The notes beneath the pieces were generated by a model, which saw only the letters and a list, made by a program, of their open reading frames with translations, did no database searches and was not told where the DNA came from. This document shows, piece by piece, positions 51,485-60,560 of a stretch of DNA of 64,000 nucleotides. Each line of letters starts with the position of its first letter. Within the stretch, counting starts at the first letter, position 1. The DNA lies in assembly GCA_027533395.1 (NCBI GenBank), contig JAPZUF010000014.1, positions 1-64,000 of the forward strand, given 5' to 3'. Source of the DNA: Cyclobacteriaceae bacterium. Lineage in GTDB: Bacteria > Bacteroidota > Bacteroidia > Cytophagales > Cyclobacteriaceae. Made by a program: the position numbers and the translations under genes.

Positions 51485-52690
51485 TCACTTCATCAAGTTT
51501 TGGTATAATGTTTTGGTTTGTTGGGCAATGGCTTGCCAATCGAAATATTTTTCCACGCGTTGTCTTCCTTTCTTTCCCATTTCTTCTCTTAATTCTTTAT
51601 TATCTAAAAGAATATTGATAGCCTTAGCTAAATCTGCTGCATATAGCTGTGGGTTGATAGCTTCAAATGGTGGCTCAGCTTGTTGATTTATAGGAACGAG
51701 TAATCCGGTTTGGCCATCCACAACTATTTCGGGAATGCCTCCAACATTACTGGCTACAACGGGCACATGACAGGCCATTGCTTCCACGTTTATTATACCG
51801 AAAGGTTCGTAAATAGAAGGACAACAAAAAACTGCCGCATGCGAATACATTTGAATAATGTCTTTCTTGTTAAGCATTTCGGCAATCCAGATAACATTAT
51901 TCCTATTTTGCTGTACTCTACTTACACTCTCTTTCATTTCGCGGCCTATCTCTTCGGTATCGGGTGCGCCCGCACATAATACTATTTGTGCATCGGGGTG
52001 TATGTGTTCGATTGCATTGACTAAATGAATGATTCCTTTTTGTCTTGTAATGCGCCCAACAAAAAGTACGTAGGGTATTTCAGGATTTACGCCATACTTA
52101 TACAGAGCCGTTGTTTCAGAGGTAGGTGTGTATTCGTGCAGATCTATACCATTATAAATTACCTTTACTTTCTCTTCCGGAACATCGAAATGGTTCAGCA
52201 CATCTTGTTTTGTGCCTTCTGATACGGCAATAACAGCATCAGCCATTTCTATAGCTGTCTTCTCTATCCACGAAGATAAATCATAACCTCTTCCTAATTG
52301 TTCTCTTTTCCAAGGGCGCAATGGCTCAAGTGAATGGGTTGTAAGTACCAATGGTTTACCATAACATAATTTTGCGACTATACCTGCAAATTGTCCATAC
52401 CACGTATGACAATGAATAATATCTGCATCTATGTTGCCACCATTCATTTGCAAACAAGTTTGCATTATTTTTAACACACCGGCTATCTCTGGTTTTGTAT
52501 TAGGCAGAAATGTAAAATCTGGCTTAAACCCGATAACCTTCAATTGATCTTCTGTTATTTCCTGATCACCAAAACAACGTACTTCTATAGGCACTAATTT
52601 TGCCAACTCTCGCGACAGGTAATCTACATGTACGCCAGCCCCACCATAGATATAAGGAGGATATTCGCGGGTATAGAAAAGTACTTTCAT
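51485..52690 (-). CDS. glgA: Glycogen synthase (GT4-type, actinobacterial-style GlgA/GlgM family)
   Basis: The protein has 401 residues, shorter than the classical GT5 GlgA (~480). It has a GT-B fold: MKVLFYTREYPPYIYGGAGV at the start, IHCHTWYGQFAGIVAK, VIYNGIDLHEYTP, LFVGRITRQKGI and EPFGIINVEAMACHVPVVAS with the paired Glu of the GT4 retaining class. This layout matches the Corynebacterium-type glycogen synthase, whose mycobacterial member GlgM makes maltose-1-phosphate from ADP-glucose. Which product is made here is not decidable by sequence. glgC is directly downstream. Confidence 0.88.
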   Translation of the reverse strand: MKVLFYTREYPPYIYGGAGVHVDYLSRELAKLVPIEVRCFGDQEITEDQLKVIGFKPDFTFLPNTKPEIAGVLKIMQTCLQMNGGNIDADIIHCHTWYGQFAGIVAKLCYGKPLVLTTHSLEPLRPWKREQLGRGYDLSSWIEKTAIEMADAVIAVSEGTKQDVLNHFDVPEEKVKVIYNGIDLHEYTPTSETTALYKYGVNPEIPYVLFVGRITRQKGIIHLVNAIEHIHPDAQIVLCAGAPDTEEIGREMKESVSRVQQNRNNVIWIAEMLNKKDIIQMYSHAAVFCCPSIYEPFGIINVEAMACHVPVVASNVGGIPEIVVDGQTGLLVPINQQAEPPFEAINPQLYAADLAKAINILLDNKELREEMGKKGRQRVEKYFDWQAIAQQTKTLYQNLMK

Positions 52691-52727
52691 ACAGGATTGA
52701 TATTAAAAGTTAGCACACTATTATTGC

Positions 52728-55619
52728 CTAATATTCTAAGATAAACTTGGCCAGATTTTGCTGTGTTTCCAAATTAAATTTCTTGCGCAATCGGTATCTC
52801 GATACTTCTACACCTCTTAATGAAATACCCATTAGGTTAGCAATTTCTTTAGAGTCCATATTCAGGCGTAAAAACGCACATAATTTCTGTTCGCCTGGCG
52901 TTAGGTCGGTAAACTCTGTCGTTAATCGCTTTAGAAAATCGCCATGCACGCGGTCGAAGTTATACTCGAATTGTTTCCAATCTTCTTGTACTTTTAAGGT
53001 TGTATCTATTTCTTTAATGATTCGCTCTAATGCTTTTTGTTTTTCTTCCGGTTTATCGGTAGATAACGCCTCGCGTATTTCTTCTTTAACGTTTTCCATA
53101 AACTCATTTTTCACAACGAGGTTCATGGTCGAAGCTGCCAGCAAACTATTTACATGGCTCAGCTCGCTTTTTATCTGATCTTCTTTTAAGGCTTGCAGTT
53201 CTTTTTGTTTTAAGCCCAGTTCTTGCTGCTTGGCTTGTTCGAGCTTAGCTTGTTTCGCTTTGTAATATCTACGTTGAATTCTATAAAATATATACAAACC
53301 AATTAGCACGAGAATAAAATAAATAAAACGAGCCCATGTTGTTTTATAGAAGAAAGGATTTACACGAATAACAAGTGGTTTACTTTTAATTATTTCTCCA
53401 GACGAGTTATAAGCTTCTACCCAAAAGGTATAAGTACCAGGTTTTAGGTTGGTGTATTCCTTTACATTAGTGGTTGTCCATGCGCTGTAGGTTACATCAA
53501 ACCCTTGTAAATAATAACGAAATTGTTGATGACTAATGTCGCGGTATTTAAAAGATTCAACTGTAAACTGTAAAACTTTGGTTCGTTCCGAAATTTCTAT
53601 AGGTGCAACGTTGGCAGGTCTTTCTGTGAAAGGCATTCGACTATATAATGTACTATCTTCTGCTACGCTATATACCTTACTTATTATTGGTTCTTCTTGT
53701 AAGGTTACGCTGTATTCAAGTTCTGGTATGTACTGAATAAAACCCTCGTTTGCGTTAAACAAAACACCGTTTTTAACATGGCGCGATACGCTAAGTAAAT
53801 CGTTGTTAAATAATTGACGTAATTGAAATAAGGATGAGGGCACATATACATAATTACCAGAACTTACTTGTTTAAAATGTCCTACATGATTTTCTGCATA
53901 CACGTATACATTTTTGCTTTTATCTTGTTGTAAGAGGTATATCCAAGTTTTACCCAGAACTTTACTTAATTCTTTGTCTTCAACCAATTTATCGCTTGCC
54001 TGATCTAGTGTATAAATTCCTTTTGGTGTTCCAACATAAATTTGTTCATCTATTCTTGTTAAAAAAATATATTGCTGAATGGGTAAGGATGATGAATCTG
54101 ATACTTTCGAAACGTTAGCCTTAAGCAAATCATCGGATAACGTAATTCTATATAAGCCTTTATAGTATTGGCCTACCCAAATTCTTCCTTTATTATCCTC
54201 TTCAAAAAATCTACTTGACTCTGCAAAGCCACTTATCTTTTGTATCTCCTTTAAATTACCATCTGTATCTGTTTCAAATAATAAAAGGCCTGAATACATA
54301 CCTCCTATTGCAAAGCCTGGGTTATTTTGTAATAGCTTTATTTGCCATAGGCCGTCACAAGTTGCGCGTCTAATGGCTTTTCCATTCTCTAATAGAAATA
54401 AACCTGTGTGATGTCCTGCATATAACTTTTTATTAATCACTTGCATACCATAAGCGGGGCCCTCGGTTCCCTCTAAAAACTCGCAAAGAGCATTTCCAGC
54501 GTTTGCTCGTAAAAAATATATTCCGTTAGAGGTTGTGTAGTAGGTTCCTTCTTCACGTTCGAAGGCTTCGTAACCGCTTCCTTGTATGCCTATGTTTTGA
54601 TTGATCAACCGAAGTGGTGAATTGATATCGATTAACGACATACCGTTTTGCATTCCCACCCATAACGATCCACTATGATCTTGAAACACACGCAAACAAG
54701 CACTAGACATTAGTCCATCTTCTTTCGAAATATTTTCTATTGTGTTGTTACTTTCAGTAAAAATAAAGAGGCCTTCGCGCTGGGTAGAAATAACCAACCT
54801 TCCATCTGAAATTTGTGTTACATGGTTTACAAATTTACCTTCTAAAACACGAATTAGCTTTGCGTATGAATCAGGCAATGGAATAGCATTCAAAAATTTT
54901 ATTTTGCCGGAATTATAAAAAACTGCGTAGCCCATTTCGTTGCGAATAACACCCACTACAACATGAGCCCGATCGCTATCGTCATTAATAGTATGAATTT
55001 CTCCTTCTTTTACTTCTACCAATTCGCCAGTTTGCAGTTGGGCATATAAGCGATTGCCTGCCAAAAAAGTACGATTAAAACCTTTCGGGCTTTTTATGAC
55101 TTTAACAGTATTGCCATCGAATTCAAAAATTCCCTGAAAAGTGCAGAAGTAAACTTTAGAATCGTAAAGATGAACATCCCACACTTCATCAAAGTCTTTA
55201 TGTTCTGTTGGTATTTTGTTTAATAGAGAAGTATAGTTCCAGTTTCCTTCGAAATACCCAAACTCACCTTGAGAACCCACATACAAGCGGTTTTCGACTT
55301 CGCTAAAAGCCAGCGATCGTTGTTTTTTGCCTGTTTGTAAGGCGTATTTCTCCCAATTAACTCCGTTAAAGGATAACACTCCCAAATTGTTGGCAACAAA
55401 AACTGTTAAATCACGGTTTTGGGCAAAGTCAATATTCTGAATTCCGGCACCATAATCTTCGGGTGCAAAGTTTTTAATGGGGTATTTACCTGTTTGTGCA
55501 AATTGTATTGATGCCTTTAAAAGTAAGCCTAGCAGAATTACATAAATTTTAAGCTCGATTCTCACCCTAATTATGGTGGGTGACTTTCTTACTTCAATTA
55601 TTTTTTCTTTGAAAAACAT
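52728..55619 (-). CDS. Membrane-spanning propeller sensor with LuxR-type HTH (two-component-regulator-propeller/YYY family)
   Basis: The protein has 963 residues. A signal/anchor segment near residue 30 is followed by a large periplasmic double beta-propeller (~45-640, repeats such as GSLWVGMQNGMSLID and GRIWVGQYYKGLYRI). A Y_Y_Y Ig-like domain follows (~690-755, FRYYLQGFDVTYSAW), then a membrane span (FIYFILVLIGLYIFYR), a coiled coil and a cytoplasmic LuxR HTH (LTPGEQKLCAFLRLNMDSKEIANLMGIS). There is no kinase or receiver: glycan sensing would act directly on DNA. It is divergent from the SusC gene and is the obvious regulator of that locus. Confidence 0.92.
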   Translation of the reverse strand: MFFKEKIIEVRKSPTIIRVRIELKIYVILLGLLLKASIQFAQTGKYPIKNFAPEDYGAGIQNIDFAQNRDLTVFVANNLGVLSFNGVNWEKYALQTGKKQRSLAFSEVENRLYVGSQGEFGYFEGNWNYTSLLNKIPTEHKDFDEVWDVHLYDSKVYFCTFQGIFEFDGNTVKVIKSPKGFNRTFLAGNRLYAQLQTGELVEVKEGEIHTINDDSDRAHVVVGVIRNEMGYAVFYNSGKIKFLNAIPLPDSYAKLIRVLEGKFVNHVTQISDGRLVISTQREGLFIFTESNNTIENISKEDGLMSSACLRVFQDHSGSLWVGMQNGMSLIDINSPLRLINQNIGIQGSGYEAFEREEGTYYTTSNGIYFLRANAGNALCEFLEGTEGPAYGMQVINKKLYAGHHTGLFLLENGKAIRRATCDGLWQIKLLQNNPGFAIGGMYSGLLLFETDTDGNLKEIQKISGFAESSRFFEEDNKGRIWVGQYYKGLYRITLSDDLLKANVSKVSDSSSLPIQQYIFLTRIDEQIYVGTPKGIYTLDQASDKLVEDKELSKVLGKTWIYLLQQDKSKNVYVYAENHVGHFKQVSSGNYVYVPSSLFQLRQLFNNDLLSVSRHVKNGVLFNANEGFIQYIPELEYSVTLQEEPIISKVYSVAEDSTLYSRMPFTERPANVAPIEISERTKVLQFTVESFKYRDISHQQFRYYLQGFDVTYSAWTTTNVKEYTNLKPGTYTFWVEAYNSSGEIIKSKPLVIRVNPFFYKTTWARFIYFILVLIGLYIFYRIQRRYYKAKQAKLEQAKQQELGLKQKELQALKEDQIKSELSHVNSLLAASTMNLVVKNEFMENVKEEIREALSTDKPEEKQKALERIIKEIDTTLKVQEDWKQFEYNFDRVHGDFLKRLTTEFTDLTPGEQKLCAFLRLNMDSKEIANLMGISLRGVEVSRYRLRKKFNLETQQNLAKFILEY

Positions 55620-55973
55620 AGGTTAATATTTAATAAGGAAGGGTATTTTATGCAATGGTTTGCGAAAATCAATGGTTCGATTTAAAACTTAAATCTATTG
55701 AGGTCATATGCACTTTTATAAAAGTCAAATTCTGGTATAAGGTAAATAAACTTCTTCTGATGTATGATAGTAATACTTAAAAGTGCCAAAAAATTAAAAA
55801 TAACGAATTTTGACATTTTAATGTAAAGTATTGATGTAGTAAATTCTAATTGATGTAGTGTTTGTGTTGTAGTGTAAAAGTTGAAAAAACTGTTTTTTAT
55901 CCTCATGTTTGACGTATTACTTCAATCGATTGCGAAAATCTTTTTGAAGAAACCAAACCTTAACTTAAAACTT
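55620..55973. other. Divergent promoter interval of the glucan utilisation locus
   Basis: About 350 bp between the regulator and susC start codons. It contains the ATTGATGTAG direct repeats described separately. The frame at 55682-55906 on the minus strand is low-complexity and not considered a gene. Confidence 0.5.
55830..55874 (+). promoter_or_regulatory. Direct repeats ATTGATGTAGT upstream of susC (candidate regulator sites)
   Basis: ATTGATGTAGT at 55830-55840 and ATTGATGTAGTG at 55849-55860 are 19 bp apart. A weaker copy, TGTGTTGTAGTG, is at 55863-55874. They lie 100-145 bp before the susC start codon. The same core occurs once upstream of the last gene (63711). Spacing near two helical turns suits binding of a dimer such as the adjacent LuxR-HTH regulator. 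Confidence 0.55.
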
Positions 55974-58900
55974 ATGAGATTAAAACTACTAGCAGTACTC
56001 CTCTTTTACACAAGCTTTGCCTGGGCACAGCAAGTCGTAAAAGGAGTAGTTACTGATGAAACGGGCGCACCCATGCCCGGTGTAAACATCTTAGTAAAAG
56101 GTACTAATAAAGGTACTGTTACTAATGTTTCGGGAAACTATGTTCTGGATGGCATTAAAGTAAACGATGTAATTCAGTTTAGTTTTATTGGTTACAAAAA
56201 GAAAGAAACTGTTTTTACTGGCCAAGAATCCTTGAACATTCAACTTGAATTGGATGCTGCACAACTCGAAGAAATTGTTGTGGTGGGGTATGGTACATCA
56301 ACAAGTAAAGAGTTAACGGGAGCAGTTTCTTCATTAAAAGGAAGTGAGGTTACAGATTTAAACCCAACAAGGTTAGACCAAGCTTTACAAGGTCAGGTGG
56401 CAGGTGTACAAATTACAACGAATACTGGCTCGCCAGGTGGTACATCAAATATTAGAATCAGGGGTTTGTCTACTTATCTCGACAACAACCCATTGGTTAT
56501 TGTAGATGGTATTATTTATGCCGTTGAAGGCATTAATGCTTTAAACCCTTCTGATATCGAATCAATCAACGTATTGAAAGATGCAAGTGCGGCCATTTAT
56601 GGAGTTAGAGGTGCAAATGGTGTTATTTTCATTACAACTAAACAAGGTAAAAGAGACTCTAAACCACAATTCGATTTCAATGGTTTTGTAGGAACTCAGG
56701 AAACAACCAGAAAGTTACCTCTTTTAAATGCAAGAGAATATGCAGTTATTAAAAACGAAGCCTTTGCTGCAGGTAACCAAACACCTCCTTTTAACAATAC
56801 AAACTTAGGCAGTGGAACAAATTGGCAAGACGAAGTTTTTCAGACTTCGCCAATACAGAATTGGAACTTATCCGTTTCAGGTGGAAGTCAAAAAAGTAAT
56901 TATTCTATTGGTGGTTCTTACTTAAATCAGGAAGGTATTGTTGGTGGAGCTAAATCTAGCTACAAAAGATATAACTTAAGAATAAACTTTACTACTGATA
57001 TTACGGATAAGGTTAATTTACAAAGTGTATTTCTCTATACAAACGAACAACGAAAAACATTACCGGAAAACGGACTAGGTTCAGTATTATACAACACAGT
57101 AAATGCATCACCAAATGCCTCGGTTTTCACAAACGGTAAATACACTTTCTTAAATGAAGTTAATGATGTAATCAACCCGTTAGCGCAGATAGAAAACACA
57201 CACAACAACGCAAGAGTAAACAAAATTGCAGGCAAAGAAGAAATTACCTACAAGATAAACGATATGTTTCAGTTAGCTGGCCGTGCAGGGTATACGTATG
57301 CTTTGGTAGATTCGAAGAACTTTTTCCCACTTGTTTATTATGGTTTAGGTAAACCCCAAAACACGGCAGCTGATGAAGATTTAAATCCAAGAATTGCTGA
57401 ACTCTTTCCTGGCTTTGAAATTCCAATCGAAAGTTCTGTATCTGAAGGAAGAGAAACTTTCTTCGATTTCAACCTCGAAGCATTCTTAAATTTTAGCAAA
57501 ACCTTTAATGAAAAACACAATGTTAAAGGTACATTAGGGTTGTCAGCTAACGGAACCGATGCAGAAGGACTATTCGGAACAGCATTTAATATCCCATATA
57601 ACTCCGTTGATTTTGCTGATATATCTGGAGTGATTGACGTAAATAATCTTTTCAATAATACAAGTTCTTATCAAACTCAAAACCGATTAGTATCTCAGTT
57701 TTTAAGAGGTGAATATGCATACCAAAGCAAGTATCTGGCTTCAGTTGTTTTAAGAAGAGATGGATCATCAAGATTTGGGGCCCAAAATAGATTCGGGTTT
57801 TTCCCTTCTCTATCTCTAGGATGGGTTGCCAGCGAAGAAAACTTTTTTAATCTATCCTTCATAAACTTTTTAAAACTTAGAATGAGTTATGGTATTATTG
57901 GAAACGACAGAATTGGAGATTTTACGTACAGAGCACAGTTAAATGGAGAAGCTGTTTATCCGTTTAACGATTTATTAACTTCCGGACAAGCAATAGGCTT
58001 GTATGGAAACGCTTCGTTAAAATGGGAAACAACACGACAGACAAACTTTGGTGTTGATCTTGTTTTTCTTGACGACAAGCTTTCTGTTACAGCTGAATAT
58101 TTCGTTAAGAAAACAAATGACTTATTATTCAGACCAGAAGTATCTGCTTTAATTGGTTCTTATGGCGCAGGAAGTTTTCCTCCATTTGTTAATGCCGGTA
58201 ACGTTGTAAACCGCGGTTTGGAATTAAGCATAAATTATGCGCAACAAGTAACACAAGATTTCAAATTTAATGTTGGATTTAACTTTGCAACAATAAATAA
58301 TGAAGTTACTGCCCTTGCAAATGGCCTAGATGTAGTACCGGGTGCACCATTTGGTGTTGGTGGAGCTTTTGCCACAAGACTGCAAGTAGGCTTACCCATT
58401 GGTGCATTCTATGGCTACAAAGTAGAGGGTGTGTATCAATCGCAAGAAGAAATAGATGGCCGTGGCGTAACACAGGCAGATGCAAAACCAGGCGATTTGC
58501 GTTTTGCAGATGTTAATGGAGATGGCATAATTAATTTTAGTAATGATTCGGACAGAACATTTTTAGGCTCTGCAATTCCTGAATTTACAATGGGAATTAC
58601 ACTTGGTGCCAGCTTTAAAGGATTTGATTTTTCTGCTTTGCTATATGCCAGCATCGGAAATGAAATTGTTAGAAACTACGAACGCCAACAGCCATTGGCA
58701 AACCAATTAGATTATGTTATCAATCGATGGACTGGCCCAAATAGCACAAATGAATTTCCTCGTTTAACCACAGGAGCCAATAGAAATGGCGTATTCTCCT
58801 CCTATTTCGTTGAAGACGGTTCTTTTGCACGATTAAGAAATGTGCAATTGGGTTATACCCTGCCAACTACTCTAACAAAAAGAATAGGTGTAACACGTCT

Positions 58901-59057
58901 TAGAACCTACGTTGCTTGCAATAACTTGTTCACCATCACAAAATACAGAGGGTATGATCCAGATCTTGGAGCAAGCTCACCTTTGGGTGCAGGCGTAGAT
59001 TATGGCTTTTATCCGCAAGCAAGAGTATGGATGGCTGGTATCAATTTAAATTTCTAA
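55974..59057 (+). CDS. SusC/RagA-family TonB-linked outer-membrane protein
   Basis: From the ATG at 55974 the protein has 1027 residues; this start places the signal peptide (MRLKLLAVLLFYTSFAWAQ) correctly, whereas an ATG at 55881 would add an odd 31-residue extension. A CarboxypepD_reg-like domain (VKGVVTDETGAPMPGVNILV) is followed by the SusC signature (LEEIVVVGYGTSTSKELTGA), plug (NPLVIVDGIIYAVEGINALN, SIEVLKDASAAIYG-like) and a large barrel. It imports oligosaccharides with its SusD partner. By context the substrate is a beta-1,3-glucan type glycan. Confidence 0.96.
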   Translation: MRLKLLAVLLFYTSFAWAQQVVKGVVTDETGAPMPGVNILVKGTNKGTVTNVSGNYVLDGIKVNDVIQFSFIGYKKKETVFTGQESLNIQLELDAAQLEEIVVVGYGTSTSKELTGAVSSLKGSEVTDLNPTRLDQALQGQVAGVQITTNTGSPGGTSNIRIRGLSTYLDNNPLVIVDGIIYAVEGINALNPSDIESINVLKDASAAIYGVRGANGVIFITTKQGKRDSKPQFDFNGFVGTQETTRKLPLLNAREYAVIKNEAFAAGNQTPPFNNTNLGSGTNWQDEVFQTSPIQNWNLSVSGGSQKSNYSIGGSYLNQEGIVGGAKSSYKRYNLRINFTTDITDKVNLQSVFLYTNEQRKTLPENGLGSVLYNTVNASPNASVFTNGKYTFLNEVNDVINPLAQIENTHNNARVNKIAGKEEITYKINDMFQLAGRAGYTYALVDSKNFFPLVYYGLGKPQNTAADEDLNPRIAELFPGFEIPIESSVSEGRETFFDFNLEAFLNFSKTFNEKHNVKGTLGLSANGTDAEGLFGTAFNIPYNSVDFADISGVIDVNNLFNNTSSYQTQNRLVSQFLRGEYAYQSKYLASVVLRRDGSSRFGAQNRFGFFPSLSLGWVASEENFFNLSFINFLKLRMSYGIIGNDRIGDFTYRAQLNGEAVYPFNDLLTSGQAIGLYGNASLKWETTRQTNFGVDLVFLDDKLSVTAEYFVKKTNDLLFRPEVSALIGSYGAGSFPPFVNAGNVVNRGLELSINYAQQVTQDFKFNVGFNFATINNEVTALANGLDVVPGAPFGVGGAFATRLQVGLPIGAFYGYKVEGVYQSQEEIDGRGVTQADAKPGDLRFADVNGDGIINFSNDSDRTFLGSAIPEFTMGITLGASFKGFDFSALLYASIGNEIVRNYERQQPLANQLDYVINRWTGPNSTNEFPRLTTGANRNGVFSSYFVEDGSFARLRNVQLGYTLPTTLTKRIGVTRLRTYVACNNLFTITKYRGYDPDLGASSPLGAGVDYGFYPQARVWMAGINLNF

Positions 59058-59061
59058 AAGC

Positions 59062-60549
59062 ATGAAAAAGACATTATACATTTTTCTTTCGATCGTAGGC
59101 CTAAACATGGTTTCTACATCGTGCGATAACATGGTAGATATTGAACCCAAGTTTACAGTTGATGCTGATAACTTTTTCAATACACCAGGCGATTACGAAC
59201 GTGCATTAACTGGTGCTTATGACCTTATGCAAACATCGTATTTAGATATATGGATTGGCGAAATAGCATCGGATAATGCAATTGCAGGTGGAGAAAGTGT
59301 TACCGACTCTGAAGGATTACATCAAATAGATAATATGACACATGGAGGTGAAAACGCTGAATTGCGTTCTTTATTCCGCTGGATGTATTCCGGAATTGCC
59401 AGAGCTAACTTCATTTTTATCAATCAAAATAAAATTGACTTTGAAGGAAAAACTAAAATTCTTGCAGAAGCATCTTTCCTTAGAGCATATTATTATTTTA
59501 CATTAGTTAAATACTTTGGTGATGTTCCCTATGTAGATAAACTTCTTTCAGCAGATGATGTAGAAGATCAATCAAGAACTCCCAAAGCTGAAGTATATGC
59601 AAAAATAGAAGCCGACCTAATATTCGCAGCAGAAAATCTTGACTGGACAAATCCTGTAAAAGGAAGAATTACAAAAGGAGCTGCATTAGCATTATTAGGA
59701 AAGGTTTACCTATACCAAGATAAATTTACAGAGGCAGCTAGCACACTTGACGAAGTGATTGATGATGGACCCTATGCCTTAGCCACAAATTTCGCGGGTA
59801 TATTTAGAGTTGCTAACGAAACCAATAACCCTGAAACTGTATTCGATATCGAATATGTAGGTATTGAAGGTGGTGGTTATGGATGTTTTGTTTGTTTGGA
59901 AGGTTTCGCAGCAGTTGGCTTCCACGGCATTAGAGGATATGCAGGCCCTATTTATGCAGATGGTAATAGCTACAATTTACCAACTCAAGATTTAGTTGAT
60001 GAGTTCGAAACAAACGATCCAAGACTTGCGGCATCTATTTTGGATATAGAAGCTTTTAAAGCATCACAACCTAATCCAGCTGAAGTAATTTATGTCGTAG
60101 GTGGTGGTGGACATACAGGATATTATAATCACAAGTATTTAAAAAGAATTGCAGAGCTAGGTCAAAATGACAACGACTTAACAAGTCCTGTAAATCACAA
60201 AGTAATTCGATACGCAGATGTGTTGTTAATGGCTGCGGAAGCACATAACAGAAAACAAAATCCTGATGACACAAAGGCAAGAAATTATCTTAATCAAGTT
60301 AGACAACGCCCAACTGTTAATATGCCGGTTGTAAACGCAAGTGGTGCAGCATTAACACAAGCTATATGGCATGAAAGAAGAGTAGAGTTTGCTGGCGAAG
60401 GTTTGCATTTCTTCGACTTGGTAAGAACCGGAAGAGCAGCAGCACAAATCAGCGGATTTACTAACAGTAAAAACGAATTATTCCCTATTCCACAAGTCGA
60501 AATAGATTTAGCAGGTGGTAACTGGCCTCAAAATCAAGGTTATAATTAA
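59062..60549 (+). CDS. SusD/RagB-family nutrient-binding lipoprotein
   Basis: The protein has 495 residues and a lipobox (STSC, Cys21). The SusD pattern is clear: YERALTGAYDLMQTSYLD, FLRAYYYFTLVKYFGDVPYV in the N-terminal TPR-like scaffold, VIRYADVLLMAAEAHNRK, and near the end WHERRVEFAGEGLHFFDLVR. It acts as the surface lid that hands glycan to SusC. The gene starts 4 bp after the SusC stop. Confidence 0.96.
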   Translation: MKKTLYIFLSIVGLNMVSTSCDNMVDIEPKFTVDADNFFNTPGDYERALTGAYDLMQTSYLDIWIGEIASDNAIAGGESVTDSEGLHQIDNMTHGGENAELRSLFRWMYSGIARANFIFINQNKIDFEGKTKILAEASFLRAYYYFTLVKYFGDVPYVDKLLSADDVEDQSRTPKAEVYAKIEADLIFAAENLDWTNPVKGRITKGAALALLGKVYLYQDKFTEAASTLDEVIDDGPYALATNFAGIFRVANETNNPETVFDIEYVGIEGGGYGCFVCLEGFAAVGFHGIRGYAGPIYADGNSYNLPTQDLVDEFETNDPRLAASILDIEAFKASQPNPAEVIYVVGGGGHTGYYNHKYLKRIAELGQNDNDLTSPVNHKVIRYADVLLMAAEAHNRKQNPDDTKARNYLNQVRQRPTVNMPVVNASGAALTQAIWHERRVEFAGEGLHFFDLVRTGRAAAQISGFTNSKNELFPIPQVEIDLAGGNWPQNQGYN

Positions 60550-60560
60550 TATAAAACACT

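Noticed and set aside
55682-55906. 74-codon minus-strand frame in the divergent promoter interval
   Set aside because: Phe/Ile-rich and low-complexity, and it overlaps the repeated motif upstream of susC. Not supported as a gene.
55881-55973. Earlier ATG for the SusC protein at 55881
   Set aside because: It would put a 31-residue hydrophobic extension before a complete signal peptide that starts at 55974.
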